A DNA stretch of 64,000 bases from Paenibacillus sp. DMB20 (GCF_000987955.1 NZ_LAZU01000003.1:186001-250000), one strand, 5' to 3'; counted from the stretch's first letter, positions 26,004-36,066 are shown. Translations and numbers: made by a program. The notes: a model not told the origin generated them from the letters alone.

Positions 26004-28330
26004 TGATGAAGTTATTTTTAAAATTGTTAAGGGATATCAAACAATCGATCGGACAATTTCTTGCGTTTGTGTTGGTTATTGCAGTGGGCGCTTTTTTCTA
26101 TGCGGGATTGGTTACGTTAAGCGATAATCTTAGCGATTATACAAAGGGTTACTATAAAGAGCATAATTTAAGCGACTTGAATGTTTACTACGACCAAATA
26201 TCCAAGCAGGACGTTGCTAAATTAAGCGAAATCCAAGGTATAAACAAAATCGAAGAACGGTACACCTCGGAGGCGACGCAGGTTTTTGAAGATTTGAAAG
26301 CTGCGATAAAGATACATTCGATCCCTGCAAATAATGAAATCAATACGCCTACGATCATTGAGGGCCGGATTCCGTCCCAACAGGATGAGGTCTTGCTGGA
26401 TTCCCATTATGCCAAAGAGCATCAGTACCAAGTCGGCGATCAAATTCAGATCAGCTTGAATGACAAAAATGTGACGTTCACCATTAGCGGCTTGGGCGAG
26501 AATGTGGAATATGCCAAAAAGAACAAAATTCAAGATCATAAAACCTCAGGAGTAGCGTATATAGCTGAAGCTGCTGTTCCTCAAATCGCAGGCGGCTTAA
26601 CCTATAATGAAATCTTGATTGATGCTAAGGAAGGCTACGATATTGACCAATTGGGCCAAACTATTAAAGCACAATCCGCAGAACTCTCCTACGTAAACCA
26701 AATAAGTAAAGAGCGCACGTTCAGCTATTCTCAACTACAACAAACCATTCATAATAATAACTTGATGAGCAAGGTTATCCCACTGGTTCTCTTTATCATC
26801 GAAGCGATTATTCTATTCCTTACCATGTCGCGAATCATTGATTCGCAAAGAAATCAAGTAGGCATTATGAAGGCGTTGGGCGTCAAAAACAGAAACATCA
26901 TGCTTCATTACATGGGTTACCCGGTGCTGGTAGGGATCATAGGCTCCATTCTAGGTTGTGTCACTGCCGCTAGTGTATTTATTCCATTAGTAAAGGCGTC
27001 GAATGCAAAAGCCTACTCGCTGCCTGACATTTCCTTCTCCCTATCTTTAACTTCTGTGATTCCACCCATCCTTTTCTCAAGTGCGTTCGGAATCCTGTCC
27101 TGTTACTTGAGCGGCAGAGCCATCCTACAAGAACGTGCAGCTCAGGCGATGCGTCCCAAACCACCCAAGAAGATGAAGAAGCTGCTCATCGAAAGAATTC
27201 CGGGGATCTGGAGTCATATTTCCTACAGCTACAAGCTCATTATGAGAAATATATTCTTAAATAAACCAAAAGCATTAGCGAGCTCCGTTGGTGTTGTGGT
27301 GAGCACGGTTTTATTGATTACAGCTTTTGGTACGATGACATCCTTGCAAAAAGTAGCCGACCAAATTGAAAAGGTGAACACCTATGATTTAAGAGTCGAT
27401 TATGCGAGAGACAGTGCTCCGGAGACGTTACAGTTACCCATCGGCATTACAAGCAGTTATGATTTATCCACCTTTCCCGTGGAATTCATCAAAGGGGATG
27501 ATAACGAAAAAGCCACGTTAGTTGTTACGGAGAAAGAAAACAATCTTATTCGTTTCTTCGACGAAAAAGGCAATCAGGTCTCTCTGAAGGACGGCGGCGT
27601 GCTAGTACCCCAATCGTATGCCGACAACTATCGGATAGCAGAAGGGGATAGCATCCAAATCAAGTTCACTGCGCCGGAGTTTTCCAATAAAACGGTCGAA
27701 ATGAAGGTATTGCAAATATCCACTCAGTATTCGAATCCGTCGTTTTATGTTACGCCAGCGTATCTGCAGAGCTTTGGCATCGACTACAAACCATCGTCGC
27801 TATTAGTAGAAGCCAGCAGCGCCACTGACCTTGCAAGCGTTCGTCATTTCTTCGAACAAGATCAACAGGCGGATACGATCTCAGATAACAATGATTTAAA
27901 GAAATCCGCGCAATATATTTTGAAGCAAAATAGTTTTATCTTCATCATGTTTATTATAAGTGCCGTCGTTCTTTCCTTTGGCGCCATCTATACGATATCC
28001 TCCATTAACATTTATGAAAGAAATCGTGAGCTGGCCACATTGAAGGTATTAGGCTATCCGAAGCAGAAAATAAACCGGCTTATCTTCTTTGAGAATATCA
28101 TCCTCACCGCCTTTGCGGTTCTTGTAGCGTTACCGATTAGCGGCTATATGTATTCCTTAGTTGTTAAGGCATTGTCAAGCACTCATCAGCAAATACCGAA
28201 TCAGTTAAATCTGTTTGTCATGCTGATGGCTGTTATTCTTGCATTCGTGCTCACGATTCTCTCGAACTTACTGCTGCGGCGAAAAGTGTCACGAATCAAT
28301 ATGATTGAATCCTTGAAAAGCATAGAATAA
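26003..28330 (+). CDS. FtsX-like ABC permease
   Basis: This protein of about 775 residues has two FtsX domains. One helix opens the protein, and a large extracytoplasmic domain (about 40-235) is followed by three helices. A second extracytoplasmic domain (about 450-630) lies before the last helices, and LATLKVLGYPKQKI is an FtsX family motif. The ATG overlaps the ATPase stop (TAATG). With the ATPase it forms a two-gene transporter of the MacB-like class. There is no adjacent two-component system, unlike BceAB-type modules, so its control must rest on the repeat-bearing promoter upstream. Confidence 0.9.
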   Translation: MMKLFLKLLRDIKQSIGQFLAFVLVIAVGAFFYAGLVTLSDNLSDYTKGYYKEHNLSDLNVYYDQISKQDVAKLSEIQGINKIEERYTSEATQVFEDLKAAIKIHSIPANNEINTPTIIEGRIPSQQDEVLLDSHYAKEHQYQVGDQIQISLNDKNVTFTISGLGENVEYAKKNKIQDHKTSGVAYIAEAAVPQIAGGLTYNEILIDAKEGYDIDQLGQTIKAQSAELSYVNQISKERTFSYSQLQQTIHNNNLMSKVIPLVLFIIEAIILFLTMSRIIDSQRNQVGIMKALGVKNRNIMLHYMGYPVLVGIIGSILGCVTAASVFIPLVKASNAKAYSLPDISFSLSLTSVIPPILFSSAFGILSCYLSGRAILQERAAQAMRPKPPKKMKKLLIERIPGIWSHISYSYKLIMRNIFLNKPKALASSVGVVVSTVLLITAFGTMTSLQKVADQIEKVNTYDLRVDYARDSAPETLQLPIGITSSYDLSTFPVEFIKGDDNEKATLVVTEKENNLIRFFDEKGNQVSLKDGGVLVPQSYADNYRIAEGDSIQIKFTAPEFSNKTVEMKVLQISTQYSNPSFYVTPAYLQSFGIDYKPSSLLVEASSATDLASVRHFFEQDQQADTISDNNDLKKSAQYILKQNSFIFIMFIISAVVLSFGAIYTISSINIYERNRELATLKVLGYPKQKINRLIFFENIILTAFAVLVALPISGYMYSLVVKALSSTHQQIPNQLNLFVMLMAVILAFVLTILSNLLLRRKVSRINMIESLKSIE

Positions 28331-28373
28331 AGGGCATAAGCACGGTTCTGTGTTTGTACTCATGACAACATAG

Positions 28374-28412
28374 GGCAGTCAAGGACGAATGTTTCGTCCA
28401 TGGCTGCCTTTT
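28374..28412. terminator. Hairpin terminator between convergent ABC and ilv operons
   Basis: GGCAG and GGACGAA (28374-28389) pair with TTCGTCC and CTGCC (28393-28408), followed by TTTT on the plus strand. It terminates the FtsX gene and lies directly behind ilvN. Confidence 0.65.
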
Positions 28413-28422
28413 GTCATACCCT

Positions 28423-28898
28423 CTATGGCCGGCTCATCGCGGTTTCGCCGGTTCGTGTCAGCTCAAGCAGTCCATACGGCTTCAGGAGCTGAAGCAAAGC
28501 GTTGTTTTGTGCTGTCTCGCCGACAACCTGTACGACGAGCGCGTCCAGACCGACATCGGCAATGGTGCATCGAAACGTTTCCGCAATCGATATAATTTCC
28601 TGCCTCTGACCAGGTGCCGCCTTCAGCTTCACGAGCATTAATTCAGCGACAGCTTGGGAGCGAGATCAAGCGGAATGACTTGGATTACGTCGATAAGCTT
28701 GCTCAACTGAAGGATCAACTGATCGCGCATTTGACGGTTGCCCGCGGCGATGATCGTCATCCGCGACAAATCTTCGATTTCGCAGCCGCCTACCGTAATG
28801 CTCTCGATATTATAGCCTCTGCGGCTGAATAAATTGGCGATCCGCTGCAGTACGCCCGGATGATCATTGGTCAATACAGAAATGGTATGCCTATCCAT
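28423..28898 (-). pseudogene. ilvN: Acetolactate synthase small subunit, frameshifted
   Basis: The first 86 residues (28898 to 28638) are the ACT domain of IlvN: ISVLTNDHPGVLQRIANLFS and RRGYNIESITVG. A stop follows LAPKLSLN. The C-terminal domain continues in another frame from 28638 (MLVKLKAAPGQRQEI, DVGLDALVVQVVGE). Summed length (about 158 residues) and order match a normal IlvN, and the span is one base short of whole codons. Restoring one C in the CCC before AAGCTG gives APQAVAELMLVKL, a natural join. The stop and the next ATG overlap as TAATG, so two separate polypeptides could in principle be made. Confidence 0.8.
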
Positions 28899-30651
28899 TC
28901 GTTATCTCTTCCCCCGTTATCATATCGCTTAGTGCCATCCCCTGCGGCACCATAGGGAAAACAAGCTCATCCCGATCGACCACAAAATCGATCAGAACGG
29001 GCTCTTCCGTATCCATGGCAAGCTGCCACGCCCGCTGTGCTTCCGCCGGGTTCTGCGCCCTCAGCCCCGTTATGCCATAAGCTTCCGCGAGCTTGACAAA
29101 ATCCGGACTGCCGGACAAATCGATATGGCTGTGGCGCCCCTCATAGACAAGCTCCTGCCATTGTTTAATCATGCCCAGCGTACGATTGTTGATCACAACG
29201 ATCTTCACGGGGATTCGATGGATGGCGCACACCGCCAGCTCCTGTGCGCACATCTGCATTCCGCCGTCACCATTGATCGATATGACGGTTCGTCCGGGAT
29301 TGCCGATTTGGGCGCCGATGGCTGCGGGGAAACCGAATCCCATCGTACCGAGACCGCCTGAAGTGATCAGGGTACGGGGGTGGTTAAACCGGCCGAACTG
29401 CGCGGTCCACATTTGATGCTGCCCGACGTCCGTCGTAATAATGGCTTCCCCTCCGGTTGTGGCGGCAATCATCTCGATCACATGCTGAGGCTTGAGTTCC
29501 TGCTGATCCTCGCGGTAGCGGAGAGGGTGAAGCATTTTCATCCGGTTCAGTTCGGCAATCCACGATGCGGTTTGGCTGGCATGAAAGGAACCGTGCGTAG
29601 CTGAATCTGCCCGAAGCTCATCGAGCAGCGCACGAAGTACCGTGCAGGCATCTCCGGTAACCGGGATGGACGAAGGCACCAGCTTGCCAATCTCGGCGGG
29701 ATCAATGTCGATGTGGGCAATGACCGCCTGCGGCGCGAATCCGTCAAGCCGCATGGTCACCCGGTCATCGAACCGGGAACCGACAGCGACAAGCAAGTCG
29801 CACTCCAGTAACGCCCGGTTGGCGGCATAAGTTCCATGCATGCCTGCCATGCCGAGCGAAAGAGGATCATCGGAAGGAAATCCCCCGATTCCCAGCAGCG
29901 TTGTCGTCACGGGGATGCCAAAGTGTTGAGCCAGCTCCGCCAGCGCCTGTTCAGCTCCGGCATGGATAATGCCTGCTCCCGCCAGAATGAGCGGTTTCTT
30001 GGCACCCCGAAGGGCTGCGGCCAGCTTGCCGACTTGATCCGGTCGGACGTCGGGAACCGGCTTGTAGCCCCTTATGGATATTTCCTCCGGATATATAAAT
30101 TCCGTCATCTCAGCGGACACATCTTTCGGGATATCAACCAGCACCGGTCCTTTACGCCCGGAATTTGCCAAATGAAATGCTTCACGAAGCACTCGCGGCA
30201 GTTCATCTGCCGTACGAACCATATAGCTGTGTTTGGTCACCGGCTGGGTCATGCCGACGATATCGGCTTCTTGAAATGCGTCGGTGCCGAGCAGCGACGT
30301 AGCCACATTGCCGGTGATAACGACCAGCGGAACGCTGTCCATATGCGCGGTTGCAATACCGGTGATCAGATTGGTGGCACCGGGCCCCGATGTGGCCAGA
30401 CAAACGCCTGTCCTGCCGGTGGAGCGGGCGTATCCGTCTGCGGCGTGAATGGCTCCTTGTTCATGCCGGGTCAGGATATGCTTGAAATCCGGATTTCCAT
30501 GCATCGCATCGTAGATATACAGCACGGCACCCCCAGGATATCCGAAGACGCATTCGACCCCTTCGAGGAGCAGGGTACGCAGCAGAATCTCCGATCCACT
30601 GATTCGGTCTTTCTTTAACAGACGTTCACGATCCGTTGGATTCATGGACAT
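28891..30651 (-). CDS. ilvB: Acetolactate synthase large subunit
   Basis: This 586-residue ThDP enzyme makes acetolactate or acetohydroxybutyrate in branched-chain amino acid synthesis. The catalytic Glu64 is in TRHEQGAIHAADGYA. The ThDP-binding GDGGMQM with NNRTLGM lies near 460-490, and the FAD and quinone-fold middle domain is intact. GAAGGGAGTG precedes the ATG at 30651. It overlaps ilvN by 8 bases. No T-box leader is seen in the short region up to the divergent gene, and ilvC or leu genes are not adjacent. Confidence 0.95.
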   Translation of the reverse strand: MSMNPTDRERLLKKDRISGSEILLRTLLLEGVECVFGYPGGAVLYIYDAMHGNPDFKHILTRHEQGAIHAADGYARSTGRTGVCLATSGPGATNLITGIATAHMDSVPLVVITGNVATSLLGTDAFQEADIVGMTQPVTKHSYMVRTADELPRVLREAFHLANSGRKGPVLVDIPKDVSAEMTEFIYPEEISIRGYKPVPDVRPDQVGKLAAALRGAKKPLILAGAGIIHAGAEQALAELAQHFGIPVTTTLLGIGGFPSDDPLSLGMAGMHGTYAANRALLECDLLVAVGSRFDDRVTMRLDGFAPQAVIAHIDIDPAEIGKLVPSSIPVTGDACTVLRALLDELRADSATHGSFHASQTASWIAELNRMKMLHPLRYREDQQELKPQHVIEMIAATTGGEAIITTDVGQHQMWTAQFGRFNHPRTLITSGGLGTMGFGFPAAIGAQIGNPGRTVISINGDGGMQMCAQELAVCAIHRIPVKIVVINNRTLGMIKQWQELVYEGRHSHIDLSGSPDFVKLAEAYGITGLRAQNPAEAQRAWQLAMDTEEPVLIDFVVDRDELVFPMVPQGMALSDMITGEEITNG

Positions 30652-30761
30652 TCACTCCCTTCCTCTACACGGTAACATGCAGGAACGGAAGGGAATACTA
30701 CCCATCCTGTTACTTTGATAGTATACTTTTGGCTAAGAATTTTACCGGGAGCGTACCGAAC

Positions 30762-31781
30762 ATGGAAACGATAAGAGATGTAATGATCAGGCTTGGCGCC
30801 GAGGAATTTACGGGAAGAACCTTTGAATGCCAATATTATAGCAGGATGCTGGAAGCCGGAAGCGAAGGAACGGCGCAAATATTAAATGTGCACGGCACAG
30901 GCGGAATAGGCAAAACTACGCTGTTGACGCGCTTTAGCCGCTTGGCGGAGACTGCGGGGGCCGGGTTTGTGCTGATGGACATGCAGGACTGTATGGGCAA
31001 CCCGAACCTTTTTATGCAGGACTTGGCGTCGAAACTGGACTTCGATATTGGGAAAAGCCTTATGGATACAGTGCTTGCAGAACGGATTACGGAGCGCCTC
31101 AACAGCAGCGCAGAGGGAAAAAAGGTCGTATTGGCATTGGATCAATACGAGGAAGCCGGAAGCATTGACCCATGGCTCCGTGAAACCTTTTTTCCCCGTC
31201 TCCGGTCCGATCTGCTGATCGTTATTTCAGGGAGGTACCCGCTGGGCGGCCCCTGGAAGATGTCTTCGTTATGGAGAAGACTGATCGTCGCCCTTCCGCT
31301 GTCCGAATTGCAGTATGAGGAGGCGAGAACCTATCTCCGGCGGCAGGGAGTTACGGACGAGTCGTTGATCGACCGGCTGTGGCTGATCTCATCGGGGCAT
31401 CCGCTTTCCTTGTCGCTGCTCGCCGTCAACGCGGGTAGCGGCCAATTCCGCGGCAGCGATAAGCGGGAAACGCACGCGGAACTGCTGCAATACTGGCTTG
31501 AGGAGGTACCTGACGAAATGCTCCGATCCTTGGTATATGCGGCATCCATTCCCCGAAGCTTCGATCTCGAAATGCTGCAGCGGATGATGGAGGCAGAGTT
31601 ATCCGACGGAGTATTCGAACGATTGATCAAGCTTTCCTTTGTCGGAAGCTCTGCGAGGGGATGGCAGCTGCATGACCTTGTCCGGGACGCTGCCCGGCAG
31701 ACTTTTCGGGAACGGCAGCCGGATACGTTTACACAGTACCTTGAGCGACTGACTGCGGTTCTAACGAACGGATCAGCTTGA
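30762..31781 (+). CDS. STAND-type NTPase, N-terminal half of a LuxR-type regulator
   Basis: This protein has 339 residues. The P-loop GTGGIGKT is at 45-52, the Walker B VVLALDQYEE at 122-131, and a sensor-like VISGRYPLGG follows. A winged-helix region ends with LHDLVRDAARQTF. This is the signal-transducing NTPase of MalT/LAL-like regulators. The DNA-binding part is encoded by the next gene in another frame, and the combined span is one base short of whole codons. So this may be the first half of one regulator split by a single-base deletion. It is divergent from ilvB, with about 110 bases between. Confidence 0.72.
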   Translation: METIRDVMIRLGAEEFTGRTFECQYYSRMLEAGSEGTAQILNVHGTGGIGKTTLLTRFSRLAETAGAGFVLMDMQDCMGNPNLFMQDLASKLDFDIGKSLMDTVLAERITERLNSSAEGKKVVLALDQYEEAGSIDPWLRETFFPRLRSDLLIVISGRYPLGGPWKMSSLWRRLIVALPLSELQYEEARTYLRRQGVTDESLIDRLWLISSGHPLSLSLLAVNAGSGQFRGSDKRETHAELLQYWLEEVPDEMLRSLVYAASIPRSFDLEMLQRMMEAELSDGVFERLIKLSFVGSSARGWQLHDLVRDAARQTFRERQPDTFTQYLERLTAVLTNGSA

Positions 31782-31783
31782 AA

Positions 31784-32812
31784 ATGGCGGGAGGGTCCAG
31801 CGCCGCTCCGGATATATACGAGCTGATCAGCCATTCAGGCCATCCGATCCTGCGCGCGCATTTTCGGTACAATCGCAGCTCGGCAAATTATTGGGAGCCG
31901 GTGATGAAGAAAACGCTGTCGGAGATGGAGAAGTATATCGAACGGCGGAAGTCGTCGGCCAAGACGGCCAGAATCGTATGCTCCGATCCGGACAGCGATG
32001 AGTGGTTCCGTTATGAGTTAACGGGACAAGAGAGCCTGCTTCGACTGGCCGGATGGAATACGGCCGAATTGGCCGCATTGGGGCTGGATTCATTCCGCCT
32101 GCTGCGGGGGCCGGACGGCGACGTTCTCGGGCTGGCGGCGATGCTGTCCGTTCGGGCCGATACACTGCCATATTTACTACGGAACCCGCTTTCGGCTCCT
32201 TGCTTCCGGTTGTTGACGGAAGACCACAGTCCGCAGGGGAACGAGTCATGCAAATTCATTTATGCCGTGGATGTGATGGACCCTGAAAGCCGCGATTTGC
32301 GTTCGGACAGCGTTAATCTGATCATGGAGCACGTTTTATCGGGGGCTTTGCTTATCGCTTGCCCTCCGGCACTGCCCTTTTTCCGGGATTCCCATATCGG
32401 TATGGGCTTTGAACCCGTAATCGGCATAGAGAACCCGTACATCTACAGCAGCGGCATCCAGGCTGCAGCGTACCGCTTGGATACCCGTGGGAGCAAGTTG
32501 CACGCGTTTTTGAAGAAGGCGGCGAGTTTAAGAACGGAAAATGGCTCGATGAAAGAACATCATCATACGGATCAGCGAAAGGCGGAGGACTCTCTGCTGA
32601 GCCGGTTGACCCCGCGGGAGCTTGAAGTGGCCGAACGAATTGCCAGCGGGTCCACCAACAAGGAAATCGCCGGATCGTTGTTTATTAGCGAAGCGGCTGT
32701 CAAGAAGCATCTGAACGCCATGCTGCAAAAGACGGGACTCAAGAACCGTACGCAAATTGCTGCCGAGCTGCTGAATTCGCGCACAACATCGGGCCTACCC
32801 CGTAAAGATTAG
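31784..32812 (+). CDS. LuxR-family protein, C-terminal half of a split regulator
   Basis: This protein has about 342 residues. The C-terminus (about 275-335) is a LuxR helix-turn-helix: LTPRELEVAERIASGSTNKE, LFISEAAVKKHLNAMLQKTG. The first 260 residues are not firmly recognised; they may be a helical or acetyltransferase-like sensor region. No ribosome site precedes either the TTG at 31778 (overlapping the upstream stop as TTGA) or the ATG at 31784. That supports either strict translational coupling or a frameshifted single gene. Confidence 0.72.
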   Translation: MAGGSSAAPDIYELISHSGHPILRAHFRYNRSSANYWEPVMKKTLSEMEKYIERRKSSAKTARIVCSDPDSDEWFRYELTGQESLLRLAGWNTAELAALGLDSFRLLRGPDGDVLGLAAMLSVRADTLPYLLRNPLSAPCFRLLTEDHSPQGNESCKFIYAVDVMDPESRDLRSDSVNLIMEHVLSGALLIACPPALPFFRDSHIGMGFEPVIGIENPYIYSSGIQAAAYRLDTRGSKLHAFLKKAASLRTENGSMKEHHHTDQRKAEDSLLSRLTPRELEVAERIASGSTNKEIAGSLFISEAAVKKHLNAMLQKTGLKNRTQIAAELLNSRTTSGLPRKD

Positions 32813-32900
32813 AGGCGTGGCCCCTTTACAGCGGTGTGAGCACCTGGAACACTCTTGGCGTTCGTCCAGATCACGGCATCTGTCGGGGGACAAGAACATA

Positions 32901-32930
32901 TACGCATGCGAAGTCGCGAAATCCGAGGCT
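32901..32930. repeat. Dispersed 30-bp repeat, copy 1
   Basis: This 30-base segment, TACGCATGCG followed by AAGTCGCGAAATCCGAGGCT, matches 42372-42401 at about 28 of 30 positions. It lies between the LuxR gene and the chromate transporter genes, in non-coding DNA. Confidence 0.6.
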
Positions 32931-32995
32931 GATATTCTGAAGGTTCATGAAGGTAGAAACAGCGTTCCTTGTTATTTCCTTTAACAGTACGATTT

Positions 32996-33550
32996 TTAAT
33001 GAATAATGCCTCCTAGTATCCCCGTCAGAACCATGAGAAGGATCGGGTTCATCTTCCATTTTCTCAATACAAACAAAGATCCTGTAAATAGACCTAAAGC
33101 AATCCAATCCACATTAGCAGCCACGCTTATTGCTGATGTCCCAAGAAACGTCAATAGCAATATTGTTGCAGCAGCGGAAATAATAAGCCCCAGTGAAGCC
33201 GACCTCAAGCCGTTCAAAGCTTCAAACACATAGATGGATTTATTGAATCTTTGAAAAAAACGATACAGCAAAATAGAAATGCCGACTCCTGAAATCACGC
33301 AGCCGAAAGTAGCGATAATTGCGCCCGGCATCCCCGCAATCTGTAAGCCAACGAACGTGGAGGTGTTTACCGCTAACGGGCCGGGCGTCATTTGCGAAAT
33401 GGCAATGATATCGGTAAAAACCCTTTGCGATACCCATGCGTATTTTTCAACTGCCAGTTCCTGAATGAACGGGATGATTGCGTACCCACCCCCGATACTG
33501 AACAAACCGATCTGAAAAAAGACCAATAACAGTTTCAATAATTCCCCCAT
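32996..33550 (-). CDS. Chromate transporter family protein, second subunit
   Basis: This 184-residue membrane protein has about six helices. The CHR-family start is FFQIGLFSIGGGYAIIPFIQ, followed by ISQMTPGPLAVNTSTFVG. Short-chain CHR proteins work as pairs and export chromate or related anions. The start overlaps the stop of the partner gene by one base (TAATG). Confidence 0.87.
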   Translation of the reverse strand: MGELLKLLLVFFQIGLFSIGGGYAIIPFIQELAVEKYAWVSQRVFTDIIAISQMTPGPLAVNTSTFVGLQIAGMPGAIIATFGCVISGVGISILLYRFFQRFNKSIYVFEALNGLRSASLGLIISAAATILLLTFLGTSAISVAANVDWIALGLFTGSLFVLRKWKMNPILLMVLTGILGGIIH

Positions 33551-34116
33551 TATTTCTGCCGCCTTTCGTTAAGCCACACGCGCACAATGCATATAAAACA
33601 ACACACTATGAGGATAATTGCCACATTGATTTCAAAGATAAAATTTGCCAAAAATGCCGCCGGAATCATCAGAGAAAGAAATAAAGAACGTTCTTTGATC
33701 ATCGCACTGCACATATCAACAACGAAATCAACGATAAGGGCTGCCGCGCCTGCCTGCATTCCTCTCAATACTGCGGAGATTGACGGATCCGCCGCAAAAG
33801 CAACATAGAAGATGGAGATGAATGCCAATATGACGAGGGATGGAATGACAGCAGCAATACAGCTGATTACAGCGCCCATCATCCCCGCTACCCGAAATCC
33901 TGCGAGAGTTGACAAGTTGATTGCGATTGCTCCTGGTGAAGACTGTGCAATGGCAGCCATATCGACGAGTTCATCTTCGCTGAGTAGTTTTTTTCCGGAT
34001 ACAAAATACTTCCGAATCATCGGAACAACAACATACCCACCGCCAAATGTAAATGTGCTGATAAACAAATTTATGCCCAGAAGCCAGATATATAGTTTGG
34101 TTTTTTCGCTTATCAT
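33550..34116 (-). CDS. Chromate transporter family protein, first subunit
   Basis: This 188-residue protein with about six helices has the CHR motifs FTFGGGYVVVPMI and AIAQSSPGAIAINLSTLAG. It is the partner of the following gene. It is divergent from a LysR regulator with about 107 bases between, the usual LysR-target geometry. Confidence 0.87.
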   Translation of the reverse strand: MISEKTKLYIWLLGINLFISTFTFGGGYVVVPMIRKYFVSGKKLLSEDELVDMAAIAQSSPGAIAINLSTLAGFRVAGMMGAVISCIAAVIPSLVILAFISIFYVAFAADPSISAVLRGMQAGAAALIVDFVVDMCSAMIKERSLFLSLMIPAAFLANFIFEINVAIILIVCCFICIVRVWLNERRQK

Positions 34117-34223
34117 CTGATCGCCTCCTTGTCACCCTGTTATTATGGAGGTTGTTGATCGATTAGTAAAATGATAATATTTCGCAATAACGATTAGTTT
34201 TATTCATGGGAGGAGAAGCATCT

Positions 34224-35120
34224 ATGATGACGCTTCGGCATTTTGAAATATTGCGGGCAGTTGCAGAAACGGGAAATTTTACAAGGGCTGCGGAAAGGTT
34301 ATATATCACGCAATCGGCAGTTTCTCATGCAATACGAGAACTGGAAGAAAAGGCAGGGACAGCATTGTTTGACCGACTGTCAAAAAGCGTTCAGCTTACA
34401 AAAAGCGGCCGGCTTTTGCTGGAGGAAATTATACCGATTTTATCTACGTGCGAAGCCTTGGATGCACGTATCAACTGTTTGGAAAAACAAGCCCCCCTGC
34501 ACATTGTTTCCAGTATTACAATTGCAGCGTTCTGGTTACCGAAAATATTGAAAGCCTTTCAAAAAGATTGGCCTGATATATCGATCAATGTCGATGTGGT
34601 CAGCGCAGCAAATGCCATCGAAATATTGAGGAACGGCAAAGCTGACATCGCTTTGATTGAAGGTACGGCTCCCCAAGGGCCTTTTATATGTACCCCTTTT
34701 GCTTCCTATCCGTTATATATTGTGTGTTCTCCCGACTATCCTATCACTCGCAGGGAGTTGACTCTGCAAGATTTTTGCTCCGAAAAACTATTATTGCGTG
34801 AAAAGGGCAGTGCCATCCGCGATACTTTAGACAGCGTTCTTTATTTGTCCGGACATACCGCGCAACCTGCATGGACAAGCGTAAATTCCCTAGCATTGAT
34901 CGAAGCTGCCAAGGCTGGATTCGGCATAACGATTTTGCCGGATGTTCTTGTAAGCGAGCCCCTATCGCAGGGGAAATTGATTTCACTGTCTGTCAAAGAC
35001 CTCTTGTTGAAAAATGAATTGTTTGCAGTTCATCATCGAGATAAATATCTGACAACTCCGTTGAGGACCCTTCTTTTGCATATAGAATCTACGATGTCTC
35101 AGGGGCTCTATAACGTTTGA
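34224..35120 (+). CDS. LysR family regulator beside the chromate transporter genes
   Basis: This 298-residue protein has an N-terminal LysR helix-turn-helix (MTLRHFEILRAVAETGNFTR, ITQSAVSHAIRELE) and a periplasmic-binding-like effector domain. It is divergent from the two CHR genes and probably controls them. GGGAGGAG lies at about 34208-34215, so the ATG at 34224 is preferred over the one at 34206, which overlaps the ribosome site. Confidence 0.9.
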   Translation: MMTLRHFEILRAVAETGNFTRAAERLYITQSAVSHAIRELEEKAGTALFDRLSKSVQLTKSGRLLLEEIIPILSTCEALDARINCLEKQAPLHIVSSITIAAFWLPKILKAFQKDWPDISINVDVVSAANAIEILRNGKADIALIEGTAPQGPFICTPFASYPLYIVCSPDYPITRRELTLQDFCSEKLLLREKGSAIRDTLDSVLYLSGHTAQPAWTSVNSLALIEAAKAGFGITILPDVLVSEPLSQGKLISLSVKDLLLKNELFAVHHRDKYLTTPLRTLLLHIESTMSQGLYNV

Positions 35121-35380
35121 GATCTGCTTCTAAGGCTGATGAACTGCTGCAGATTGGTTACGATAAAGACTGCTGCGTGGTAATGGTAGATAATTGCAGC
35201 ATCTAAAAACAAAACCCAAACTGAATGGTAGGAATAACAAGATTATCTAATTGGTAAAATGTATGGTCGAAGATTGTCGATTTGTCAGCTAATAGAATTT
35301 GAGCAGCGGGTATGTATTGATTATAATGAGCGTATCGTTATCCGCAAGGAGAACGCCAAATAAGGGAGGAGAGGGAATCT

Positions 35381-35878
35381 ATGGTGAAACAACTGATCAT
35401 CGGAGACGCCATGCATGAGCTGGCCGCGACGCGCCGCATCCTGGAGCGCTTGCCCGAGGAGCATATGACATGGAAGCCGCACGTGAAATCGATGACGCTC
35501 AGCGGGCTGGCCACGCACCTGATCAACCTGCTGAACTGGCAAGTCGCGATTTTTCTTTACCCGGAATTCGATCTTTCAACCGTGCCGCTTCGGCGGGAAC
35601 CTTTGGAAAGACGCGAAGACGTGCTGGCGGAATTCGACGCGAACGTCGTCAAGCTTGAAAAGCTGTTAGCCGAATGCGACGAGAAAACGCTCGGCGAGGA
35701 ATGGACCTTGCGGAACGGCGACCATATCATCATGCGCCAACCGCGGGCGATCGCGCTGCGCACCTTTGGATTAAGCCACATGGTCCACCACCGTGCGCAG
35801 CTCGGGGTTTATTTGCGGCTACTTGATATTCCGGTGCCGGGCCTCTACGGTCCCTCGGCAGACGAGGAAGGCAAATGA
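35381..35878 (+). CDS. DinB family protein
   Basis: This 165-residue four-helix protein of the DinB/YfiT superfamily shows LATHLINLLNWQ and, near the end, LSHMVHHRAQLGVYLRL. The spaced histidines form the metal site of the fold. Many members are thiol-dependent S-transferases (bacillithiol in Firmicutes) or stress proteins of unknown role. GGGAGGAG precedes the ATG, and a terminator follows. Confidence 0.85.
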   Translation: MVKQLIIGDAMHELAATRRILERLPEEHMTWKPHVKSMTLSGLATHLINLLNWQVAIFLYPEFDLSTVPLRREPLERREDVLAEFDANVVKLEKLLAECDEKTLGEEWTLRNGDHIIMRQPRAIALRTFGLSHMVHHRAQLGVYLRLLDIPVPGLYGPSADEEGK

Positions 35879-35895
35879 ACTAAGACGCGCTGAAA

Positions 35896-35942
35896 AGTCG
35901 CAGGGCATCGGCATGACCGCCGGTATCCTGCGACTATTTTTT
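35896..35942 (+). terminator. Terminator of the dinB-like gene
   Basis: AGTCGCAGG (35896-35904) pairs with CCTGCGACT (35927-35935), then ATTTTTT. Confidence 0.85.
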
Positions 35943-36066
35943 CGGGACGAACGCTTTTTTATCGCCGGGCATAGCGCAAATGACTTCTTTTCCGCTAAGC
36001 GGCAAAAGAGCTCAGTCAATCAAACTGAGTTCAGTTAAAATGTTGTGAAATTTTGAAAGTCATGAT

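Noticed and set aside
30652..30761. T-box or peptide-leader attenuator upstream of ilvB
   Set aside because: The space to the divergent gene is about 110 bases and shows no T-box core or leucine-rich leader peptide.
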